Below are positions 45,685 through 54,566 of a DNA stretch of 64,000 nt, one piece after another. The notes beneath the pieces were generated by a model that made no database searches, was not told the DNA's origin, and saw only the letters and a list, made by a program, of their open reading frames with translations. The translations under genes and the position numbers were made by a program. Location of the stretch: NCBI RefSeq assembly GCF_905397285.1, contig NZ_CAJPUX010000005.1:434001-498000 (forward strand), read 5' to 3'. Source of the DNA: Cupriavidus plantarum. Its GTDB lineage: Bacteria; Pseudomonadota; Gammaproteobacteria; Burkholderiales; Burkholderiaceae. How positions within the stretch are numbered: the stretch's first letter is position 1; each line of letters starts with the position of its first letter.

Positions 45685-47118
45685 ATGCAGCCGTATCCAG
45701 GCCTACCCAAACCCCAGCGCACCTGGGCCGTCCTCACCGTGTTCTGTGGCCTGATCATGGCCGTGCTCGACGGATCGATCGCCAATATTGCCTTGCCATC
45801 GATCTCCCGCGAGCTCCATGCCGACCCCGCGCGCACGATCTGGGTTGTCAACGCCTATCAGTTGACGGTGACCGTGTGCCTGCTGCCACTGTCGTCGCTG
45901 GGGGACATCCTCGGCTACAAGCGCGTCTATCGCGCGGGGCTGGCCACGTTTCTGGTCGGCTCGCTGCTGTGCGCGGTCTCGGTCAATCTGCCGATGCTCG
46001 TCGCGGCGCGCGTTCTGCAGGGCATCGGCGGTGCCGGGATCATGAGCGTCAATACGGCGTTGATCCGCTTTATCTATCCGCCCACCAAGCTCGGCCGCGG
46101 CATCGGCCTCAATGCGCTGGTCGTGGGTGCCACCATCGCCATCGGTCCGTCGCTGGGCGCGCTGATCCTGTCGTTCGGCGACTGGCCGTGGCTCTTCGCG
46201 ATCAATGTCCCCGTGGCGATTTTCGCGCTGGTGCTGAGCAAGCGCGCGCTGCCAATGACGCCCGCGCAGCCGCGCGAGTTCGACTACCCAAGCGCGGTGC
46301 TGTCGGCCGTCGTGTTTGCGCTGTTCATCCTGGGCGTCGACCACCTCGGCCATCCCGCGTTGCGCGTGGCCGGCGCGGCGGGTCTCGTGCTCGCGGTGGT
46401 GCTCGGTTGGGTGCTCGTGCGCCGCCAGCATGGCAGGCCCGCGCCGCTCGTGCCTGTGGATCTGTTCCGGAGCCGCGCATTCACGCTCGCCGTCGGTACA
46501 TCGTTCTGCTCGTTCATGACGCAGATGCTCGCGTTCGTGTCGCTGCCGTTTTACCTCGAATACCAGCTTGGGCGCGGTCTGCAGGAGACCGGGCTGTTGA
46601 TCACCCCCTGGCCGCTGATGGTAGCCGTGATGGCCGCGGTGTCGGGGCGGCTGTCGGACCGGTACTCCGCTAGCGTGCTGGCTGGGATCGGCCTCCTGCT
46701 GATGATGGCCGGGTTGCTGAGCCTGGGATGGATTTCGCATGACGCGGGCAACCTCGACATCGCGTGGCGAACGGGGTTGTGCGGGCTGGGGTTCGGGCTG
46801 TTCCAGTCGCCGAACAACCGCGCGATGATCTCGGCTACGCCGCGGGAACGCAGCGGCGGCGCGAGCGGTGCGCAGGCGACCACCCGGCTGCTCGGGCAGA
46901 CCACCGGCACGGCGTTCGTGGCATTGCTGTTCAGCATCGACCGGTCGAGCGCGGCGCGGAGCGCGTTGTTTGTGGCGGCGAGCGTGGCGGCGATCGGGGC
47001 GGCGATCAGCCTGAGCCGGCTGCGCGACGCGCGGGACGGCGGCGGACCGCGGGATGGCAGCAAGCCCTCGGCGGCCGAGGCGGCCGAGGCGGCCATAACG
47101 GCGGACGCGGATGCCTGA
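45685..47118 (+). CDS. MFS drug:H+ antiporter, DHA2 (14-helix) family
   Basis: A 477-residue EmrB/MdtD-type exporter. Motif D1 is LDGSIANIALPSI (about 27-40), motif A is GDILGYKRVYR (about 71-81), motif B is AARVLQGIGGAG and motif C is ALVVGATIAIGPSLGALI. Fourteen membrane helices fit the hydropathy. The tail is Ala/Glu-rich. It should expel hydrophobic or amphiphilic compounds by proton exchange. No membrane-fusion partner or regulator gene is adjacent. It follows the kinase by about 130 bases. Confidence 0.92.
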   Translation: MQPYPGLPKPQRTWAVLTVFCGLIMAVLDGSIANIALPSISRELHADPARTIWVVNAYQLTVTVCLLPLSSLGDILGYKRVYRAGLATFLVGSLLCAVSVNLPMLVAARVLQGIGGAGIMSVNTALIRFIYPPTKLGRGIGLNALVVGATIAIGPSLGALILSFGDWPWLFAINVPVAIFALVLSKRALPMTPAQPREFDYPSAVLSAVVFALFILGVDHLGHPALRVAGAAGLVLAVVLGWVLVRRQHGRPAPLVPVDLFRSRAFTLAVGTSFCSFMTQMLAFVSLPFYLEYQLGRGLQETGLLITPWPLMVAVMAAVSGRLSDRYSASVLAGIGLLLMMAGLLSLGWISHDAGNLDIAWRTGLCGLGFGLFQSPNNRAMISATPRERSGGASGAQATTRLLGQTTGTAFVALLFSIDRSSAARSALFVAASVAAIGAAISLSRLRDARDGGGPRDGSKPSAAEAAEAAITADADA

Positions 47119-47290
47119 TGGCCGATGCCCGATCCCCTATGTCCAACGCCCTGTGTCCAATCTTCTAGATTCGATCTCCGAAATCCGATCCCTAACCTCG
47201 ACCGACCCAGATCGACGTCGGGCGGTTGTTCGGCACCCGCCTGACGTCCCCCCTGACGACCCGCATGCCGCGCATGCGATGGAGGACCTC

Positions 47291-47881
47291 ATGTTGCACA
47301 AGCTCTCTCCCCACTCCACGGCACTCGTGCTGATCGACCTGCAGCAGGGCATTCTCGGTTTCGGAAAGGCGCCGAGGCCGGGCACCGAGGCGCTGGCCAC
47401 GGCGGCAACACTGGCCCGCCGCTTCCGCGAAGCCGGTGCCCCCGTCGTGCTCGTACGCGTCGGCTGGAGTGCCGACTTCGGCGATGCCCTCACGCAGCCC
47501 GTCGACCAGCCAGCCCCGCGCCCGCCCGGGGGCTTGCCCGCCGACTGGTGGACGTATCCGGACGTGCTCGAAGTCAGCGAGCGCGATATCCAGATCGTCA
47601 AGCGGCAGTGGAACGCGTTCCACGGCACCGAACTCGATCTGCAATTGCGCCGGCGCGGCATCGATACGATCGTGTTGGGCGGCATCTCGACCAATATTGG
47701 CGTGGAGTCGACGGCGCGCGCCGCCTACGAGCATGGGTACACGCTGGTGCTCGCCGAGGATGCGATGAGCTGCGCGGCCGCCGAGCACCATGAGGCGGCC
47801 GTGCGATTCGTGTTCCCGCGGATCGGGCTCGTGCGTCAGTCGGCCGAAGTACTGGCGGCGCTGGATACTGCCGAGAAGTGA
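47291..47881 (+). CDS. Isochorismatase-like cysteine-less hydrolase (YecD-like)
   Basis: A 196-residue isochorismatase-superfamily protein. The catalytic Asp is in LVLIDLQQ and the Lys in IVKRQWNAFHGT. The position that holds the nucleophilic Cys in nicotinamidases is Gly here (GGISTNIGVESTAR), as in E. coli YecD and in true isochorismatases, so a nicotinamidase is unlikely. The ATG at 47291 was chosen because a GGAGG site (47281-47285) lies five bases before it; the ATG at 47279 overlaps that site. Substrate unknown. Confidence 0.88.
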   Translation: MLHKLSPHSTALVLIDLQQGILGFGKAPRPGTEALATAATLARRFREAGAPVVLVRVGWSADFGDALTQPVDQPAPRPPGGLPADWWTYPDVLEVSERDIQIVKRQWNAFHGTELDLQLRRRGIDTIVLGGISTNIGVESTARAAYEHGYTLVLAEDAMSCAAAEHHEAAVRFVFPRIGLVRQSAEVLAALDTAEK

Positions 47882-48032
47882 ACAGTAGAGAACCAGTAAA
47901 TCTTGCAGTGACGCGCGATAGATTTGCATCGCGTGGGCGGTGAGGCAGACTTGCGCCCGCCATTCACGCGGCGGCCGGCTGGCATAGGGATTGCAGCACA
48001 TCCGTGCGATCCTCCTCCACCCGGCAACCCGA

Positions 48033-48839
48033 ATGGATATGCAAGTTCCTCAGTCGCTGACCATCATCTCGCCGCATCTTGACGATGCGGTGTTCAGCTG
48101 CGGCGCGCTCATCGCGGCCTGCCGCAATCCACTCGTGGTGACCGTGTTCGCGGGCGTGCCCCCCGAAGGCATCGACGCTCCCGACTGGGATCGCGCCGCT
48201 GGCTTCAATACCGGGCATGAGGCCGTGCACGCGCGCCGTCACGAAGACGCCCGCGCGCTGGCCATGCTGGGGGGCGAGCCGGTCTGGCTCGATTTTCTCG
48301 ACAGTCAATATGGCAAGCGCTATACCCCCGTCGATATCGCCGTCCGCCTGGGACGTCTGCTCGCGATGCAGCCGCATGGGACGGTCGTCGCGCCGCTTGG
48401 CCTGTTCCACTCCGATCATGCGCTCGTGAATGCCGCTTGCATGCTTGTGCGTGAGGCCGTACATGCGGAAGCGCCCGCGGGTGCGGCGACCAGCGCCACC
48501 ACGCATGCGGGGACGCATGCAGCCTCCGCCGATCCTCACGGCGCCCACCCTGTTTCGGCGCCCGCCTCGCTGCAATGGCTCTTCTATGAGGACGCGATCT
48601 ATCGGCGCATGCCGGGGATGATCCAGAACCGGCTGATGGCATGGTGGCAGGAAGGCCTGCTCGCCTCGCCCGTAAACCTGCCAATCGCGCCGTTCCAGAC
48701 GCAGAAGATGCGCGCGATCGAGGCCTACGAGAGCCAGTTGCCCCTGTTCAACGCGGAGCAACTGGCCGACCTCGGCGCCCCCGAGCGCTACTGGTCGCTT
48801 GGCCCCACGAGCCTGTCCGCCGCAGCCCAATTGCGCTGA
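48033..48839 (+). CDS. PIG-L family (LmbE-like) deacetylase
   Basis: A 268-residue zinc hydrolase of the LmbE/PIG-L fold. The zinc motif PHLDD (residues 14-18) and the distal FHSDHALV with the second His are present. Family members remove N-acetyl groups from GlcNAc-like sugars or thiol cofactors. A low-complexity Ala/Thr/His insert (about 153-182) is unusual. The ATG at 48033 begins six residues before the first strand; an ATG six bases later is possible. No linked sugar gene is present, so the substrate is open. Confidence 0.88.
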   Translation: MDMQVPQSLTIISPHLDDAVFSCGALIAACRNPLVVTVFAGVPPEGIDAPDWDRAAGFNTGHEAVHARRHEDARALAMLGGEPVWLDFLDSQYGKRYTPVDIAVRLGRLLAMQPHGTVVAPLGLFHSDHALVNAACMLVREAVHAEAPAGAATSATTHAGTHAASADPHGAHPVSAPASLQWLFYEDAIYRRMPGMIQNRLMAWWQEGLLASPVNLPIAPFQTQKMRAIEAYESQLPLFNAEQLADLGAPERYWSLGPTSLSAAAQLR

Positions 48840-48974
48840 CCCGCCATCGGCTTTCTGAACGATCGTTCTTTCCTGCGCGGGTAAGGATCCGCGCCCGAGC
48901 TTAATTGACGTGGGCCTCGGGCGTCTCCTATCGTCGTCTCCATAAAACGATTCTTAAAGTTCTCGGAGACAGAC
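48840..48974. other. Intergenic region before the carboxylate carrier
   Basis: A 135-bp gap. AT-rich stretches and a GGAGACAGAC ribosome site precede the GTG start of the carrier. No terminator or operator is clear. Confidence 0.3.
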
Positions 48975-50324
48975 GTGTCGCAACATTTGCTATCCATTGC
49001 CGTGCTCGCGCTGATGTTCGTCGTGGCCACGGTGCTGCCCATCAATATGGGTGTGCTCGCCTTCGTCGGCGCCTTTCTCGTTGGCACGTTTGTAGCGGGA
49101 ATGCCCGCGAAGGCCATCTTCATGGGCTTTCCGGCCGATCTGTTTCTTACGCTCGCCGGCATCACCTACCTCTTCGCGGTGGCACAGAAAAACGGCACCA
49201 TCGACTGGCTCGTGCGGCTCGCCGTGCGTGCGGTGGGCGGGCGTATCGCCGCGATTCCATGGATTATGTTCGGCATTGCCGCGCTGCTCACTTCGGTGGG
49301 CGCGGTGAGTCCCGCCGCGGTGGCGATCATCGCGCCGATTGCACTCGGCTTTGCCGCGCGGCATGGCATCAGTCCGTTGCTGATGGGCCTGATGGTCGTA
49401 CATGGCGCGCAGGGTGGCGGCTTCTCGCCGATGAGCATCTATGGCGGCATCACGAACAAGATCGTGCACAAGGCGGGGCTGCCGCTCAACGAGATGGCCA
49501 CGGCCATCGCGAGCCTCGGCTTCAACCTCGCCGTGGCAGCCGGGCTGTTCTTCCTGCTTGGCGGCCTGAAGCTGATGCGGAGGCCTCAGCGTGTGGCGCA
49601 GCCGGTCGCCGCGATGGCCGGTGGCGTGCCCATGCACGAGTCGTTCAGTGCGCGGGCGATGGCGGGCGCCACGGTGGTGGCGCACCTCGATGACGATGTC
49701 GGCGGACACGATCGCGAGGCCGATGCGCCGGGCACGTTTTGCCAATATCTCACGGTGGCGGGTCTGCTTGCACTCGGCGTCCTGACCCTCTACTTCAAGC
49801 TCGACATAGGCTTCGTCTCGCTGACGATCGCATTGCTGCTGACGCTGATGGCGCCCAACCTGCAGAAGGAAGCGCTGAATCAGATCTCTTGGCCCGAGAT
49901 CATGCTGATCGTTGGCGTGAGCACCTATGTGGGCGTGCTCGAGAAGATGGGGACTATCGCGTTCGTGGGCAACAGCGTCGCGGGGCTTACGTCGCCACTG
50001 GTGGCGGCCTTGTTGCTGTGCTTCATCGGCGCAGTGGTGTCGGCGTTCGCATCTTCCACCGCCGTGCTCGGGTCGCTGATTCCGCTGGCGGTGCCCTTCC
50101 TGCAGGGCGGCGATGTGAGCGCCATCGGCTTTATCGCGGCGATGGCGGTGTCGTCGACGATCGTGGACGTGAGCCCGTTCTCGACCAACGGCGCACTGGT
50201 ACTCGCCAACGCGCAAGGCGTGGACCGGCAGGCGTTCTTCCGGAGCCTGATGGTCTATGGGGCGATGGTGACGCTGATTGCGCCCGTGGTCCTGTGGTTC
50301 CTGTTCGTCGTGCTTGGCACATAG
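48975..50324 (+). CDS. Dicarboxylate carrier, MatC-like (SLC13/CitM-type)
   Basis: A 449-residue polytopic carrier with about 11-12 helices. The start LLSIAVLALMFVVATVLPIN and the segment HGAQGGGFSPMSIYGGITN (about 140-158) match MatC-type malonate/dicarboxylate carriers of the divalent anion:sodium symporter superfamily. ASSTAVLGSLIPLAVPFL and DVSPFSTNGALVLANAQ are the second-half counterparts. A His/Asp-rich loop (about 225-252, core HLDDDVGGHDREAD) sits in the middle. Start is the GTG at 48975 with a GGAGA site. It is a lone transporter gene here. It likely imports a C3-C4 dicarboxylate. Confidence 0.88.
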   Translation: MSQHLLSIAVLALMFVVATVLPINMGVLAFVGAFLVGTFVAGMPAKAIFMGFPADLFLTLAGITYLFAVAQKNGTIDWLVRLAVRAVGGRIAAIPWIMFGIAALLTSVGAVSPAAVAIIAPIALGFAARHGISPLLMGLMVVHGAQGGGFSPMSIYGGITNKIVHKAGLPLNEMATAIASLGFNLAVAAGLFFLLGGLKLMRRPQRVAQPVAAMAGGVPMHESFSARAMAGATVVAHLDDDVGGHDREADAPGTFCQYLTVAGLLALGVLTLYFKLDIGFVSLTIALLLTLMAPNLQKEALNQISWPEIMLIVGVSTYVGVLEKMGTIAFVGNSVAGLTSPLVAALLLCFIGAVVSAFASSTAVLGSLIPLAVPFLQGGDVSAIGFIAAMAVSSTIVDVSPFSTNGALVLANAQGVDRQAFFRSLMVYGAMVTLIAPVVLWFLFVVLGT

Positions 50325-50363
50325 ATTGCGTGAAAGGTCGGATCATTGTGACGGAGGCATGCC

Positions 50364-50594
50364 ATGACGACGACCAAGCCTGACCGCAAACCAGACCTCA
50401 AGCCCAACGATATGCCCGATGCGCGCAAGGACGAACACAGCCCGTGGCCCGGCTGGAAGCCCGGCGCGGGCGACAGCGGGCCTTCGCGCGGACGCAGCGA
50501 GCGCAAGGACCGCCCTGACCGGCTCGGCGAGGGCGGCGACCTCACCGCGCACGATCAGTTGAAGGATTTACCGAAGGACGACGGCAACGACTAG
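50364..50594 (+). CDS. Small disordered hydrophilic protein
   Basis: A 76-residue very hydrophilic protein, rich in Asp, Lys, Pro, Arg and Gly, with no hydrophobic core (for example KPDRKPDLKPND and RSERKDRPDRLGEGGDL). It is probably intrinsically disordered. A GGAGG ribosome site precedes the ATG, which supports expression. Its TAG stop shares the palindrome CTAG (50591-50594) with the stop of the convergent permease gene. Function unknown. Confidence 0.65.
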   Translation: MTTTKPDRKPDLKPNDMPDARKDEHSPWPGWKPGAGDSGPSRGRSERKDRPDRLGEGGDLTAHDQLKDLPKDDGND

Positions 50595-51283
50595 ATCGCC
50601 TGCCGTGTTTTCAGGTGGCGGACGGTGCGGTCTCCGATCCACTGAACGCCGGTGACCAGCGCGATCAGGATGGCGATCACGATGACCATGACCGTCGTAT
50701 CGAAGCGCTGGTAACCATAGCGGATGGCGAGATCGCCTAGCCCGCCTGCCCCCACCGCGCCCGCGATCGCCGAGGCGCCGATCAGCGAGACGACGGTGAT
50801 CGTGAAGCCGCCGATGATGCCGGGCAGCGCTTCCGGCAGCAGCACGTGCCACACGATGTGCCGCCGTTCGCAACCCATCGCCTGCGCCGCTTCCACCAGG
50901 CCGCGATCGACCTCGCGCAGACTGACCTCGGCGATGCGCGCGAAGAACGGCGTCGCGCTGATGGCCAGCGGCACTACCGCCGCCCAGACGCCGATCGTCA
51001 CCCCCACCACCAGCCGCGTGAACGGCAGCAACGCGACCAACAGCACGATGAAGGGCGTCGCGCGAAAGCCGTTGATCAGCGCCCCCAGGACGCGATGCAC
51101 GCGCGGCGCGGGGCGCATGCCGCCCGGCGCCGTGATCACCAGCAACAGGGCCAGCGGCAGCCCCGCCAGCGCCGCGATGGCCGCCGATGCGCCGACCATC
51201 GTCAGCGTATCGAGCAGGCCCGTCCAGAGCCGGTCAATGAGAATGGGCGACAGCAGACCGGAGATCGAGAGGTTCGGGAACAT
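50591..51283 (-). CDS. metI: Methionine-type ABC transporter permease
   Basis: A 230-residue permease with five membrane helices and the EAA loop [20 protein letters not shown] (about 130-149). The helix order and [18 protein letters not shown] motif (core [10 protein letters not shown]) match MetI. It starts at the ATG at 51283, inside the end of metN (about 50 bases overlap), which points to coupled translation. It imports methionine or another organosulfur compound with MetN and MetQ; the neighbouring sulfur monooxygenases suggest a non-methionine substrate is possible. Confidence 0.92.
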   Translation of the reverse strand: MFPNLSISGLLSPILIDRLWTGLLDTLTMVGASAAIAALAGLPLALLLVITAPGGMRPAPRVHRVLGALINGFRATPFIVLLVALLPFTRLVVGVTIGVWAAVVPLAISATPFFARIAEVSLREVDRGLVEAAQAMGCERRHIVWHVLLPEALPGIIGGFTITVVSLIGASAIAGAVGAGGLGDLAIRYGYQRFDTTVMVIVIAILIALVTGVQWIGDRTVRHLKTRQAI

Positions 51284-52328
51284 AGCCAAGCAGACTCACG
51301 TGATGGGCAAGATCGGAAATGGCATCGACCGGATCGATGCCCGTACGGTCGGGCACGGATAGCAGCAATGCGCCCTGCGCGCGCCCCTGAATGCGGTCGA
51401 GCGTGCCGTGCAGCAGCCTGACGCCGTGACCGAGCGTCGCGGCGATGCGCGAGAGGTCCGGCGCGTCGTTGCCACCCCGGTCGTTGCCACCTGTGTAGCG
51501 CACCTCGATCACACGGCGCCACCCACCCGGCGCCTCTCCCGCCCTGCCCGGCCGCTCCTGCAATTGCTGGGCGAGGTCGTCGGGCAACCGCGACCGAAGC
51601 GGCGCTAGCAGCGCGCGCGTGGCCTCGTGCTTCGGATGGCCGAAGACCTGCCACACGGGCCCCGTCTCCGCGATGCGGCCACGTTCGAGCACGAGGACGG
51701 TGTCGCAGATCTCACGGATGACGCGCATCTCGTGCGTGATCAGCACGATGGTGATGCCGAGCTGCGCGTTGATGTCGCGCAGCAGACCGAGGATCGATTG
51801 CGTGGTCTCGGGATCCAGCGCGGACGTGGCTTCGTCGCAAAGCAGGATGTCTGGCCGGTGCACGAGCGCGCGCGCGATGCCCACGCGCTGCTTCTGCCCG
51901 CCGGACAGCTGACCCGGATAGGCATCGGCCTTGCCTTCGAGGCCGACCAGCGTCAGCAGTTGCGCCACGCGCGCGGCGATCTGGTCGCGCGGCACGCCCG
52001 CGACGCGCAGCGGCAGCGCGACGTTGTCCCGCACGGTCTTCGCGGCCAGCAGGTTGAAGTGCTGGAAGATCATGCCGATGCGCCGGCGCAGCGCGACGAG
52101 CGCGCGCGCGTCGAGTGCCGCGACATCGACGCCGTCCACGCGCACCTGTCCGCTGGTGGGCACCTCCAGCCCGTTGATCGTCCGCAGCAGGCTGGACTTG
52201 CCCGCACCGCTGCGCCCGATGATGCCAAAGATGCCGCCTGCGGGGATCTCGAGATCGATGTCGCGCAGGGCATCCACCTGGCCCCGGTCGGTGCGGTAGA
52301 TCTTGTTGACGTGGGAGAACTGGATCAC
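51234..52328 (-). CDS. metN: Methionine-type ABC transporter ATPase
   Basis: A 364-residue ATPase. Walker [10 protein letters not shown] (38-46), Q-loop QHFNLL, signature LSGGQKQR, Walker [14 protein letters not shown] and His switch ITHEM are present. The C-terminal part from about residue 275 (VIEVRYTGG...) is a NIL domain, which binds methionine and inhibits MetN in E. coli; here it contains an extra Gly/Asn-rich stretch (GGNDRGGND) at its start. It lies 20 bases behind metQ and overlaps metI. Confidence 0.95.
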   Translation of the reverse strand: MIQFSHVNKIYRTDRGQVDALRDIDLEIPAGGIFGIIGRSGAGKSSLLRTINGLEVPTSGQVRVDGVDVAALDARALVALRRRIGMIFQHFNLLAAKTVRDNVALPLRVAGVPRDQIAARVAQLLTLVGLEGKADAYPGQLSGGQKQRVGIARALVHRPDILLCDEATSALDPETTQSILGLLRDINAQLGITIVLITHEMRVIREICDTVLVLERGRIAETGPVWQVFGHPKHEATRALLAPLRSRLPDDLAQQLQERPGRAGEAPGGWRRVIEVRYTGGNDRGGNDAPDLSRIAATLGHGVRLLHGTLDRIQGRAQGALLLSVPDRTGIDPVDAISDLAHHVSLLGYVPEPLDLRSAVAHSH

Positions 52329-52348
52329 GGGGTCACCGGGTTACGCAG

Positions 52349-53179
52349 TTATTTGCTGAGCCATGGCAGGCTGTAGAGCTTGTCGTTGTTCGCGAACGAC
52401 GTGGAGAGCTGCTTGCGGACCGCGGGCGACTCCTGATAGATGCGGATGAAGCGCGCCACGCGCGGGTCGCTAGCGTTGTTCTCGCGCGTGACGAAGCGGA
52501 TGGCGAAATACTCGTCGTCGACGCCCGAGTACAGCAGGCCGGAGCCCGCGATCTGCGGCTTGCCCGCGTTGACGAAGTGCGCGGGATAGCCTTGCGCCAG
52601 ATCCACGTCGTCGAGCGCGCGCACGAGCTGCGGGCCTTCCACCTCGACGAACCGGAGCTTCTTCGGATTCGCGGCGATATCGTTGATGCTGCCCCTGGCG
52701 CCCACGCCATCGCGCAGCTTGATCAGCCCCGCCTTCTGCAGGAGGAGCAGCCCACGGCCCTGATTGACGGGGTCATTGGCCACGCCCACGCGCGCGCCTT
52801 CCTTGAGTTCGTCGAAGCGCTTGATGCGCGTCGAGTAGAGACCGATGTTCGGCAGGACGCCCAGCGCGACGCTGCGGAACTTGTAGCCGCGCTCCTTGAT
52901 CGCGTTGTCGAGGAACGCCTGATGCTGGAAATAGTTCAGGTCCAGGTCGCCGGAAGCCAGCGCGACGTTTGGCGTGGTCCAGTCGGTGAATTCGACGACC
53001 TTGACGTCGAGGCCCTGCTTGCGTGCTTCCGTCGCGGCGACTTCGACGGAGTCCGCGAGCGAGCCTGGCGTGACGCCGATGGTCAGCGGCGCGGCGTGGG
53101 CCTGGGCGATGAAGACGACGGACGCCGCGAGCGAGACGGCAAAGGAAAGCAGATAGGCGGGACGTGGCAGGAATGACAT
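52349..53179 (-). CDS. metQ: Methionine-type ABC transporter binding protein
   Basis: A 276-residue NlpA/MetQ-family protein. Signal peptide about 1-29 (AHAAP); no lipobox Cys is seen, so unlike E. coli MetQ it is probably soluble in the periplasm. ITGVTPGSLADS-like strand (core IGVTPGSLADS), LDLNYFQHQAFLD and VGVANDPVNQGRGLLLLQKAGLIKL (core NDPVNQGRGL) are family motifs. It brings an organosulfur or amino-acid ligand to MetIN. It follows the monooxygenase gene by about 35 bases and is part of the same minus-strand operon. Confidence 0.93.
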   Translation of the reverse strand: MSFLPRPAYLLSFAVSLAASVVFIAQAHAAPLTIGVTPGSLADSVEVAATEARKQGLDVKVVEFTDWTTPNVALASGDLDLNYFQHQAFLDNAIKERGYKFRSVALGVLPNIGLYSTRIKRFDELKEGARVGVANDPVNQGRGLLLLQKAGLIKLRDGVGARGSINDIAANPKKLRFVEVEGPQLVRALDDVDLAQGYPAHFVNAGKPQIAGSGLLYSGVDDEYFAIRFVTRENNASDPRVARFIRIYQESPAVRKQLSTSFANNDKLYSLPWLSK

Positions 53180-53213
53180 GGTCGGGAGCGGTGCGTTGGA
53201 ATGGATGGGGCGG

Positions 53214-54566
53214 TCAGCGCCGGAAGGCTGCCGCGGCATGTCTTGACGGCAGGCGGTCGCCCTCGCCGAAGAGCTTGTGGCGTAGCGAACCTTCCGCATA
53301 CGCGGTCTTGTAGCGGCCGCGGTTCTGCAACTCGGGCACAACGAGATCCACGAAGTGCGTATAGCTCTCCGGGACAACGGTACGGCTCAGGTTGAAGCCA
53401 TCGATGCCGGTCTCGTCGATCCAGGACTCCAGCGCGTCGGCCACCTGCGACGGGTCGCCGACGATGGCGGGATAGCGGCCGCCGAGTTCGAACAGGTCCA
53501 GCAGCTTGCGGCGCGTCCAGCCATGCTGCTCGGCGGTGCGGCGCGCCGATTCGATCGCGTTGCCACCGGCGTAATCGATGGGATCGTCGAGGCCATGCTT
53601 CGCGAAGTCGATGCCCGTGCTCGCCGCGAAATGCGCAAGGCCCGCCTCGCGGCTCGCGTAGTCGCGATACTCCGCATGCAGCGCGCGGGCTTCCGCTTCC
53701 GTGCGGCCGACCACGACGGCCGCGCCCGCGAACACCTTGACGTCATCGGCGCGGCGGCCGCTGGCCACCAGTTGCTCGCGCAGCGCGGACACGGTCTGCC
53801 GCGCGGCTTCCTTGCCCGGCGGCGAGATGAACACGCATTCCGCATGGCGCGCGGCAAAACGCTGGCCGCGGCCCGAGCTGCCCGCCTGGAACAGGACCGG
53901 CGTGCGTTGCGCGGAGGGCTCGGCAAGATGGTAGCCCTCCACGTCGTAATACTGGCCGTGGTGAGAGACGCGATGGACGCGCGCCGGGTCCGCGAACACG
54001 CGGGCCGTCTTGTCGCGGCGCACGGCGTCGTCCTGCCAGCTGCCCTCCCACAGCTTGTACAGCACCTCGAGATATTCGTCGGCGCGGTCGTAGCGTTCGT
54101 CGTGCGAAATCTGGCCGTCGCGGCCCATCGCGCGCGCCGCGCTATCCAGGTATCCCGTCACGACATTCCAGCCCACGCGGCCACGTGTGAGGTGATCGAG
54201 CGTCGAGAAGCGGCGCGCGAGCAGATAGGGCGCCTCGTACGTGAGGTTGACCGTCACGCCGAACCCGAGATGCTTTGTCGCGGCGGCCATCGCGGACACG
54301 AGCAGCAGTGGATCGTTCACCGGCAGTTGAATCGACTCGCGCAGCGTCACGTCGACATTGCCGCCGTAGACGTCATAAACCCCGACGATGTCCGCGATGA
54401 ACAGGCCGTCGAAGAGCCCTCGCTCCAGAATGCGGGCCTGGTCGATCCAGTACTCGAGCGTGTTGTACTCGGTGGAGCGGTCGCGCGGGTGTGTCCACAG
54501 ACCATGATTGATGTGGCCGACGCAGTTCATGTTGAACGCGTTCAGCAGGATCTCCTTGCGCGGCAT
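53214..54566 (-). CDS. FMN-dependent monooxygenase, NtaA/SnaA/DszA family
   Basis: A 450-residue luciferase-fold monooxygenase. The N-terminal ILLNAFNMNCVGHINHGLWTHP and the motif RFSTLDHLTRGRVGWNVVTG (about 150-169) are diagnostic of NtaA/DszA-type enzymes. GYHLAEPSAQRTPVLFQAGSSG marks the FMN region. Members split C-S or C-N bonds using reduced FMN and O2. With two SfnB-like flavoproteins upstream and MetQNI downstream, organosulfur (sulfone, sulfide or sulfonate) use under sulfur limitation is likely. Its ATG overlaps the upstream stop by one base. No flavin reductase gene is in the operon. Confidence 0.93.
   Translation of the reverse strand: MPRKEILLNAFNMNCVGHINHGLWTHPRDRSTEYNTLEYWIDQARILERGLFDGLFIADIVGVYDVYGGNVDVTLRESIQLPVNDPLLLVSAMAAATKHLGFGVTVNLTYEAPYLLARRFSTLDHLTRGRVGWNVVTGYLDSAARAMGRDGQISHDERYDRADEYLEVLYKLWEGSWQDDAVRRDKTARVFADPARVHRVSHHGQYYDVEGYHLAEPSAQRTPVLFQAGSSGRGQRFAARHAECVFISPPGKEAARQTVSALREQLVASGRRADDVKVFAGAAVVVGRTEAEARALHAEYRDYASREAGLAHFAASTGIDFAKHGLDDPIDYAGGNAIESARRTAEQHGWTRRKLLDLFELGGRYPAIVGDPSQVADALESWIDETGIDGFNLSRTVVPESYTHFVDLVVPELQNRGRYKTAYAEGSLRHKLFGEGDRLPSRHAAAAFRR

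Noticed and set aside
47111-47290. N-terminal extension of the isochorismatase-like gene
   Set aside because: The extension contains no family sequence and a good GGAGG site directly precedes the ATG at 47291.
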